64,000 nt of DNA from a bacterium. Its GTDB lineage: Bacteria > Armatimonadota > UBA5829. Shown piece after piece: positions 1 to 8,900 of this stretch. The notes under the pieces were generated by a model that did not search any database, was not told the origin of the DNA, and saw nothing but the letters and a program-made list of their open reading frames with translations. Each line of letters begins with the position of its first letter. Positions within the stretch are counted from its first letter, which is position 1. A program made the translations under genes and the position numbers. The stretch is from NCBI GenBank assembly GCA_021371935.1, contig JAJFVF010000012.1, forward strand, positions 62,001 through 126,000, read 5' to 3'.

Positions 1-15
1 TGTGGCGACTCAGCC

Positions 16-93
16 TAACCCGGATTATGCGCTTACCGCATAATCCGGATCTCTGTGAGCATTATTCACGTTTCTCGTGAATAATGCGGGCTA
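16..93. repeat. Twin-hairpin dispersed repeat, copy 1
   Basis: Two perfect 12-bp stems lie 10 nt apart: 20-31 with 37-48 (loop CTTAC) and 59-70 with 76-87 (loop TTTCT). The element begins TAACCCGG and ends GCGGGCTA. The final CTA is the complement of the TAG stop codon of the minus-strand barrel gene. Four further copies occur at 18083, 18846, 32574 and 53050. The shape resembles REP/BIME elements, but no RAYT-type transposase is in the window. Confidence 0.85.
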
Positions 94-2037
94 AAAACTC
101 AGCGCAGAAAACTCTACCCGGAAGCGTCTGCGCGACTGTGACCAGATGATTTGCGCTTGCTGCCTGCCAAGAGCTTTTGCAAGAGATATCTCGAAATCGG
201 AGTAATTGGAATCGGTGGAATCGGAACTGGCAAACTTCTGGAATAGGCTTTGTACGCTCAACCTCCAGGTTGGACGGATGGTGTAACCAAAGTCCCCAAA
301 CGCACTAATGGTTGAATCATCAAGACCGTAAGTCAGATTGATATTCGAACTCCATAGTTGAGATGGCCGTAAACTTAAGTTTGAGCTGAGCCTCTGAGCA
401 TTATAACCGCTTGTGGAATCAGCAAACGAATATGAGTAGTTGAGACCGAATGAACCTATATTACGCAGATTCCGAGAATATCCGGCGCTTGCATAGATAG
501 ATGTGCCGGGAGATGAACCTCCCCAACTGCGAAGGGTGGTTAGTGAAGTGTTGAGCGTACCTTGTCCGAACTTAATAGGCTTGCCGTAAAGCTGCAGCCC
601 TAAACCTCTGCCTATTTTTTCCCCCGAGTCAGAGCTAATGGCGCTGTTATATGTCAGTCTGGTGGTGAATGAATAAGACAGCGCACCGCCCATCATAGGC
701 TTTGCACGTGACTGAATGTACGCTGTCGAATAATATCTATCGTCGTTGTTGCGTAACATATTTCCACGCAGATTCCACGAGAAATTGTAGTTGCCAAGCG
801 ACCGGCTGTAGTCGACCGTCCCATAGAGATTTTTGTGAGAAGGAAAATCAAAATAAGTGTATAGGCGAGAATCGTTGTTGAATTCCCTTCTGTTACTCCA
901 GGACAATCCCCAATCACCAGAGGTTATTCGACTCACTTCAAACTTGCCTTCAGTCGATCCATCTGAGGTATATTCCTGATCGAGATCGAGCTGCCAGCCG
1001 GCATTGGAATAGTTATACTCGGTCGATTCACTGTGGCGCAGTCTGACCGAACCTGTGCCGTTGGGGGTTAAAGAATAGTATATCGGCAAATCCATCTGTA
1101 GACCATCGGTGCCATAAGTGAGCATCTGGCCCATTCCAGCACTTCGGTCGCTTAATGAAAGAACATGAAGAGGAACACTCAGAACCTTATCGCCTTCAAG
1201 ATAGAAGTTGGCGCGCTTTATCTTTACCTCTTCGCCCGGGCGGATAATTAGACTGCGCGCACGAACAAACATATTTGATTCCGCGACAGGCTCAAAATCA
1301 AATTTTATCTTTTCATCAGGCTTTGTATCCGGTTCGGTAAACATATCCCGTCCACGAAAGAGCAGCCTGTGAGCCCCGTCTTCAGCCGGAGTGATCAGCA
1401 CACCGCTCATCTTATCAAAACTGTAATACAAGATACTCGCAGCTATCTGCTTATCACCGCGTTTGATGACTATGTTATCTCCGCCTAAGCAGGCACGCGC
1501 ACGGAGAATGTTGTTCTTTGCATCTATCTGCGCCTCTTGGGCAGTGATACTCAGACCTCTGTGGCATATTGTGACCCCACCTGCGGCATCCACCTTTTTG
1601 GAACTGATATCATAACCAAGATACTTGCTGCTTGATACAGATATAAAAGACTCGTTGAACATCTCAGTGCCCGGCGCAAGAAAATCAACACTGATCTTGG
1701 CTATGGCTCTGCCATTTGAAGCTACTGCGGATATTAACGCCGTGCCAATAGTCGTGTCGCTCTGAAGCCGTACACGCGCTATCCCTGAAGTGGTCTGGGC
1801 ACTGTTTTCTATGACACCCAGACTTGTTGTGAACTCCACAAGCGTGCCATCCGGGACTGCGTCACCGTCTGAATCTCTCACGTCGGCGGTGATTGTGGTC
1901 GCGCTGAAAGAGTCGGCAACTATCGCCTGAGGCTGGGCGCGGAGTCGCATAGTGTAGTCATTGATGGCGGCATCCGCAGACACAGTGCTCAGGGCAAACA
2001 CAACTATTAAGGTCAGAATACACTTAACTTGCATCAT
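91..2037 (-). CDS. Big_1 domain plus OstA/LptD-like outer-membrane beta-barrel protein
   Basis: Probable outer-membrane protein, last gene of the secreted-protein operon. After a signal peptide (hydrophobic ILTLIVVFAL, cleavage near SADA), residues about 30-110 resemble an invasin-type Big_1 Ig domain (ITADVRDSDGDAVPDGT). Residues about 150-260 resemble the OstA/LptA fold. The rest is aromatic-rich amphipathic strands typical of LptD, including a stretch like the LptD barrel entry (LPIYYSLTPNGTGSVRLRH). The last residue is Phe, as the BAM machinery prefers. The Met at 2037 is chosen because it directly precedes the signal peptide; an upstream Met at 2070 is possible and neither has a strong SD. 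The LptD-like assignment is by pattern only. An alternative is an unrelated 16-26-strand porin with an Ig plug. Confidence 0.75.
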   Translation of the reverse strand: MMQVKCILTLIVVFALSTVSADAAINDYTMRLRAQPQAIVADSFSATTITADVRDSDGDAVPDGTLVEFTTSLGVIENSAQTTSGIARVRLQSDTTIGTALISAVASNGRAIAKISVDFLAPGTEMFNESFISVSSSKYLGYDISSKKVDAAGGVTICHRGLSITAQEAQIDAKNNILRARACLGGDNIVIKRGDKQIAASILYYSFDKMSGVLITPAEDGAHRLLFRGRDMFTEPDTKPDEKIKFDFEPVAESNMFVRARSLIIRPGEEVKIKRANFYLEGDKVLSVPLHVLSLSDRSAGMGQMLTYGTDGLQMDLPIYYSLTPNGTGSVRLRHSESTEYNYSNAGWQLDLDQEYTSDGSTEGKFEVSRITSGDWGLSWSNRREFNNDSRLYTYFDFPSHKNLYGTVDYSRSLGNYNFSWNLRGNMLRNNDDRYYSTAYIQSRAKPMMGGALSYSFTTRLTYNSAISSDSGEKIGRGLGLQLYGKPIKFGQGTLNTSLTTLRSWGGSSPGTSIYASAGYSRNLRNIGSFGLNYSYSFADSTSGYNAQRLSSNLSLRPSQLWSSNINLTYGLDDSTISAFGDFGYTIRPTWRLSVQSLFQKFASSDSTDSNYSDFEISLAKALGRQQAQIIWSQSRRRFRVEFSALSF

Positions 2038-2084
2038 GCCTGAGTCTGACAATTGGCCATAAATATGCATTAAGAAGCAGATAA

Positions 2085-2110
2085 AGCGCGCCGGGCTTAC
2101 CCGGCACGCT
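2085..2110 (-). terminator. Intra-operon hairpin before the barrel gene
   Basis: GC-rich inverted repeat, 11-bp arms with one mismatch and a four-base loop, between the CsgG-like gene and the barrel gene. It is followed in the minus direction by TTTATCTGCTTCTTA rather than a clean U-run, so it may attenuate or protect mRNA ends rather than fully terminate. Confidence 0.4.
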
Positions 2111-2146
2111 AATATTATAATCTTTTTAACCTACTCTGCTTCCAGC

Positions 2147-2872
2147 CTATCTTGCAGTCTGCACTGCAGGCATCGCTGCAGGAGCAGGCTCAGCCGATTT
2201 CTTTTCAGCAGTGGTATTGGAAGATGCATCGGGCGATGCTGCCTCCTCAAACAGTTGAGCCTTTAATTTGGCGATCACATCACCCGCCGCCAATGCCCGA
2301 GCATCTTCTTCCTCACTTGGAGATGACCCTTCGGGCGTGCGACCCGTCACAAGCAGAGTCTTAACCACTTTGCCGGTCTTTGTACTCATAATATTGACAG
2401 AGACGGTAAGCTGCGCAGATTTATGAGCGCCGTCAATCCGATAATCCTCCACTGAGCCTACAAGCAGGTAGTCAGCAGCCAATAACTTGGCCAACATCAG
2501 ACACTTGTTTGTATCAACCGTAAACGGACCAGTGGCATCATCGTCGTCCTTTATCTCTCCTTCATCTTTTGCTCTCTTTATTGGAGCCAAGCGATCAGTA
2601 TAGTAATACACCCAGTACTGATCGTTTTCGGACAGTATGGTGCGTAGCGCTGAGGCCATGTCATCACCGAAGTTTTCAGGTATTTTGCCCACACCAACGC
2701 TGTTGTCGAACGGGAATATTACAAGCGATCGTACGACAATCTCTTTTGACGCCTTCTTTTTGGACTTGAAGAGACCGAACAGTCCAGCATCTGCCGACCC
2801 TACTGCCGCTATGCCTAATATGAGCACCAGTCCGACAATCAGGCAAGAGAAATATCTATCTATCTTGATCAT
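2147..2872 (-). CDS. Exported CsgG/TolB-N-like periplasmic protein
   Basis: A 241-aa exported protein of unknown exact role. An N-terminal hydrophobic segment (CLIVGLVLILGIAAVGSADA) is followed by a basic patch (KSKKKASKE) and an alpha/beta domain that begins VRSLVIFPFDN and later has AKLLAADYLLVGSVEDYRI. That pattern, an oligomer-forming beta strand and then a strand reporting a calculated value for a system, is characteristic of the CsgG / TolB N-terminal / FlgO-type fold. The tail (residues about 205-241) is Ala/Ser/Pro-rich and probably disordered. The start is the ATG at 2872, 11 nt after GGAGG; the upstream in-frame TTG overlaps that SD. It sits between the giant Ig protein and the LptD-like barrel and shares its fold with the first gene of the operon, which suggests a role in assembling or exporting the surface proteins. 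Confidence 0.7.
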   Translation of the reverse strand: MIKIDRYFSCLIVGLVLILGIAAVGSADAGLFGLFKSKKKASKEIVVRSLVIFPFDNSVGVGKIPENFGDDMASALRTILSENDQYWVYYYTDRLAPIKRAKDEGEIKDDDDATGPFTVDTNKCLMLAKLLAADYLLVGSVEDYRIDGAHKSAQLTVSVNIMSTKTGKVVKTLLVTGRTPEGSSPSEEEDARALAAGDVIAKLKAQLFEEAASPDASSNTTAEKKSAEPAPAAMPAVQTAR

Positions 2873-2986
2873 GACAAAAAACAACCTCCAAGAGTGAGCA
2901 AATTTCTAATATGTCCACATAGACCCTGGCATGATAAATGGTAATATAACACATTACCACCTATCTACGCTCTCATTATAACACTA

Positions 2987-5900
2987 TTACAACTGTGGCT
3001 TCGGCGGCCTATCAAGCATATCTTCATCCATAAGATCAGTGGACTGCACAGACGAACGAAGCGAACTTACCGACGAAGTAGAAGATGACTCGCCGTTGTA
3101 ACTCGTATTCGGATCAATTATCAATGTGCAGTCGACAAACGCCTTTATCCAGTAGCCATACCACATCCTGAGCACACGTTCGGCACCACTGGCGGTGGCA
3201 TGGACAGGGGCATAATCGTAAGCAGAAGAATCCCAGCGCCATGCGCATTTTCGTATCCAACCCGCCGATGCTGCCTGGTCAAGCGTCTTCACAACGTTAA
3301 GATACTTGACTCGAAGCTCGCTGATCGGAATTCCAACGTCTTCTTTCGGCGTTATGACATTGCCGGATGAATCTTTCTTCCAGTTGGAGAAGATATTGCC
3401 GATCTGGTTCCAACCATTCTTTATTGAAATATAACAAGGAGCCAGTTCAGTCTCATTCGTTATTGAGTTTACCTGAGTATCATAAGCATCAGCAAAGACC
3501 TTTATTAGCCGATATTTCCTACTGAAATCAAATCCGACGTCGGGATTGCCAGACATTAATAAGCCGCTATTGACGTCATCACTGCTGATGGCCTCCTTAG
3601 GATAACTCGACTTCGGTTTGATCCAGACGGCTTCACCAGGCTCAAGACCCGGGAATGTGGTCGAAGCACCAAACCGATAATATGCCCCCAATTCGGGATA
3701 CCATCTGACAATCTGCATCAGAGACGCGTTATCATAACCGAATATATCACCGGGGTCGCTGCTGCAAATTACCATCGGCGGCGTAATCATATCCACAACA
3801 GGAGCGTCGGCCACTGAATCGTCAGGGTCTGTCGGGTCTGTTATCGCTATAGTTCGCTTCGGACCGCCTACACTGACAGTGTAGCTATCATTAATATTAT
3901 CAATCGTATCATCGGTTTCAACCTCGTTCCAACTCGTGCCGCCATTCCATGAGGCATTTAGTTTCCATACCCCACTGGCACACAGAGTGAGGCTCTCACC
4001 GGTTACCAGTGCTGAATCAATGCCGCTTGGATATGAAGACACACTCAGATCCCCTATCCAATTGGTATCGTCATAATCATTGACCTCAACTTTGCCTACC
4101 AATGATATCGTTGCCCCATCAGGTTTTGTGATCTCAATGGCAACATCACTGATTGTTTCCGGCTTGCTGGTGAGAGAATTAATCGGGAACAACATGTGTC
4201 CGACAATCAATACCTCATCGCCAACGGCAGCACTGGTTATACCATCGGCTGAATCTGGATCAGATGCGGATGCATCCACAAATCTCAAGTCCTCGATGAT
4301 GGGAACCAGCAGCACCGGGCCATTTTTGGAGCCTGGAGTTGCCGCACTATCGGTGCCGTCTGAAGCCTGTACCGTATAAGTGTGAGTGCCTGTTCCCAAA
4401 ATGGCTCCGGTGACCGACACACTATACTCTACACCTGCTGAAGCAGTATAGTCGGGCGTTGTCGAGGATGTCCGGGTCATTTTATATGTCCGTTGAGTTG
4501 ATAAGCCCTTGTCTATAACAAGTGTTAGACCCTCAGTCTTAGATGTGCCGGAACCGACCACAGGAGGATCGTTATTGACATCGCTATACCACGCCTTGTA
4601 GACGAATGTTTCACTCGTCTTGCCGGCTACCGGATTTACCAAATAATCGACAATCTTAGGAGCATCGTTGTTAATACGTACGACTAATCCACCCACATAT
4701 GTCAGCGGCGTCGCATCCTGGTATCCGTCGTTTGCTTCGAAGACAACATCGTATGTTCCTGGAAGAAGGTCGGTCATTGTCCCAACAAATACAGCACCAT
4801 TTGCATAAACAGGACTCGAACTTTGAGCAGACATTGAGACACTGTATGTCTCCGATGTCGATGTGTTTGTCAGCTTAACACTGACACTCGGCGTGGGTGC
4901 ACCGGTCGCAGAACCGTCGAGGTCCTTGTATGTCACTGTGAACTTGAATGTAGTCGCCTGCTGCCCGGAAGATGGATCAATCGACGCACTTGAGAGCGTA
5001 GGCAAATAGTTGACTGTTATAGTATAGTCGTCCGATGAGTTTTCGGGATACCTTACCTTATGATCCGGATCATAACCGTCAGAGGCCACGAAATGGTATG
5101 CCGTGGTCCCCTCCGGTAAGTCGTCAGTCGTCACCTTGAACTGCACTGGTGAAGTATAGTTCGTCGTAGTTGCTGCAGGCGCCATAGGCAAGCCCACTGT
5201 ATTGCTATCATTGTCGAATACAAGGCGCACATACCCGGCTAGACCATCATGATACGTCGGAGGATCGTTATCCGCATCCTTGTAATTAACTGTGAATGTC
5301 AGACTCTGCCCAGGCAGAATCGCACTCGTACTCTCATAAGTCTCATAATAAGTTACATACACGGGCGGCTCTGCATCCGCATTGGGAGTATACTCGATAT
5401 AAACCGAGGTGACACCGCTTGGAAGCTCCTGATCCAGTGTCAGCGTAGTAGCATCAGCAGCAGGACTGCCGGCGTAATAGTTCGTGCCGGACAGTTCAGC
5501 ATTGTCGTATACACCAATCACACTGTCAATGCAGCTAATTGAATCCGGCGTAACTACTGCAGGATCCGAACCCACACTCCCAAGTTGAACCAGCGTGGAA
5601 GGCACACTGCCTAACTCAGGCGAAAGAGATATCTCATTGCTTGTTGTAGAATCAAATGTCTGGCTCGTGTCATAATAGTTCGTGTCCGATTCGGTCGGAT
5701 TTGCATTCCAGTATACACCTGATACCTTTTCGCAGCTCTGCACTCCCTGCAATGACCAGTTCCCGGTCGAAGAGTAGTCCAGCTCAATCTTGCTGGAAGA
5801 GACAACTGTCGCTGCCTTTACACTTGCATCATATGAAATCCCTGCACCAGAGAGCTCTGGAGCCACATTTCCTGTGGGCGCTGTACTGGCCACAGTGGGA

Positions 5901-8900
5901 CCAGTGGCACTTGTTCCATCCGTCGGATATTGCGCCTTGGATGAGTAAGGCACCCAGGACTTACCGGCATCTGTCTCAGCATCAATCAACCACTGCGGCT
6001 TGTCGACTCTGCTGCGCGCCGTGAACCTGTATTGGTGGCTCCCAACACCCAGCTTCGGCACTGTCAACTGATAAAGGCTGCCGGCAGAAAATGCATTTGT
6101 GTCCTGCCTTACCATCAACAGACCGTTTATCGTGAATGTTGAACCGGACGCGAGATTATCGCCGCCTGTACCTAAATTGGCGGTTGTTAGAGTCAGCGTA
6201 TTTGATGTGTTGGTCGAAATCAGATATGTGCGGTATTTCAATGTTCCACTGGTGATCTGTACCAGCTTGTCCGCAAACTCATTATCTGTCCAATCCGGGC
6301 TTGTGCCGTCTATATTCGTCGCCACAATCGTCCGCATCTTGCCCGTCTCAAGTGGATCGGCACTCAGACCGGAAACCTTACCCAGAACTAAAGTATCTTT
6401 GCCGTCACCGTCTATCCACAACCGCGGAGAACCAGATACATCTTGGCCTATGTATTTGCCTGTGCTGTCGACATCAGTAGTCGAGTTAAAGAAATACGGT
6501 GTGTCGTTGTCGGCATCCGTATATGTAACGGCAAACGTCACAGTCGTGGCAGACGTTATCGTCGAATCCTCGCCAGGTGTGGCGCTCCCATCAGAAAGAA
6601 CGGGTGCAGTGTTGATATAAGGACCGTCAAGATTGATATATGACGCTTCACTGGAATCGGTCGGTCGGTCAATACTATTCTCCGTGTAATAATCATATAT
6701 CGCAACATCGCTGCCGTCACAAGCCTCGAAACGATACTTGTGACTGCCTGAACCCAGGTCGCTTGCAGCGGCCGTGTAGGTATAGACCGCTCCATCTCTA
6801 TATGGAGGAGTCCCATCGCCGTCGTAACTCATGCCATGTGCAACATTGTCTATATATACACGCACATAAGAAGGAGCCTGACCATTTGATCCATCGGTGT
6901 CCCTATATGTGACCGTATACACGAACTGCTGGCTGGATGACTCAGTCGAAACCGGGGATAAGCTGCCGTCTTCAAGTGTCGGAGCCGTGTTGGCACCCAC
7001 TGTTGTCGACATCTTTGTCCCGAAGAGATAAGTGGCGCTTACTGTGTCTGTCGGTGCACTCAGAAATTCTAGGATACGATTCCATCGGTCAATCTGGTAA
7101 TCACCCAACTGATAATAACGTGCCCACATCGAAATGGTACCTGTAGGCGCTGAATAAGTAAGCTCCACGTGAGATGGGTTGTTCTCACTTGTCGACCTGA
7201 ATGGGTCAAAATAGCTTAAGCTGTCGCTGTCATCAGTCCATACACCCAGCACACCCGCTGTCGGGTCGCCGTCATTCCCGTAGCCGTCGTTGCCCTTCAT
7301 GTGGACTGTATCTCCACCCGCATCCTGTTCTTCCCAACCGGCAGGTGAAAAATGTGTCGTGCCCTGGGTCCAGTTGTAAGGACTGTCCTCCTCCTGCTGC
7401 TGCGCAGCACCGTCTATCTTATGCGTAAACCGAACATCGGAATACTTGATGAACACCGTCTGCCCCGCTGTCGGGACAGGATCCGTCAGCCATATCAGCG
7501 AGTCGCCGGTACTGTACATCGTCCGCGTATAATATATATAGACCTTTGACCCGAGAGGTTGAGCATCACTATCAGAAAGAACGATCTTGCCGCTTGTATC
7601 CAGACTAAGGCCAGAATTGGTAATCAGGTTCATATCCTCATCATATATGGCCGTTGGAGTCTTTATCAATCTCGGAGAACTCGGTATTATTGTCTTTCCT
7701 GTCCTGTTGACCTGATCGTATACCTCGGAGGGGTCGATGACACCCTCCATGGCGCTGTCTACACTGTTCGGAACACTTATAGACGCGGTCGAATCGTAAT
7801 AGGAAGCACTCGAGTCTGTGACATCTTCCAGTGAAGCATATACACCCTCCACACTGGCGATCACAGATGGGTCCTCAGGTCTCACATATATGGTCGATGC
7901 CTTTCCATCGGAATTGACTGCAGTTCCCATCATAATGGAGTAACGTTCGTCTCCATCATCCACTCTTTGCCAACCGTTCTTCATGTCATCGACAAGCTTT
8001 TTGATGTCACCATCGTATACTTGAGCGTCTGATATAAGAGTGCCCGTGCCCGATGTAGTGTCAAGAAGAGGACCGACTATTGGGGCCTCAGGTACATATT
8101 TCAGCCAGACAATTTTTGTATTTGTCGGCAGGCCTGTACCTACATTCAAGATAATCCATTCATCACCCGTCTTAAAGGCAGGGCTCGCTGTAGCCGCATT
8201 ATAATAGTTCGTGCCTGTAAGGTCCTCTGTGAGATAGACGCCTTGCAAATCAAGTATTATATTTGGATCGTTGGGCGCTACCTTGGTCAGAGTGGAATCA
8301 GGAGTCCCTTGCTGCGCAACAACAGGCTCGAACGCATAACGCAGGCCGCCAAGCGAAGTCAGTTCTTCGCCCTCTATGCAACTTGCGGCATTCGATCTCA
8401 ACTCCGCATTGGAAGAAGACTTGTACGTAGCATACTCAAATCCATCTTGGAAGAGAAACGCATAATAGTACTGCTTTGCCTGGTCGTATTCGTTTTCAAT
8501 GCCGCCGAGCCTGGTCTGATAATAGAACTGCACACCGTTGCTGTACTTCGTGTCGGCGGTGTCATACTGAAGCATATCATGACCTTCATCCCAAAGGACT
8601 GTTTCACCATCGGGCTGAAGAAGACCCATGAATACCTTCTTGACCGCCGGCGGGTCGCTGTCAACGTCTTTATAGGTCGCATTGAATGTCCATAGAGTGG
8701 CTCCATTACTTGTCCCGTCAGCAGAATCGATACTGCCGTCATATAATATCGGCGCGGTGTTGTCTTTTACGGTAAGATTGGATATCCAACTCGTCGTTAC
8801 AGTCTCACCCTCAACTGTGTCATCTGTGCCTACCTGGCGACCCCAATCGTCAACGAACTCGAACTTGTATTTGCGGGTGCCGTTCTCAAGTTCGGAACTT

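Noticed and set aside
6099-6620. 173-codon plus-strand open frame
   Set aside because: Lies inside the giant Ig protein gene, antisense to it; no SD and no domain-like sequence. The same holds for the many other antisense frames in 3,000-16,000.
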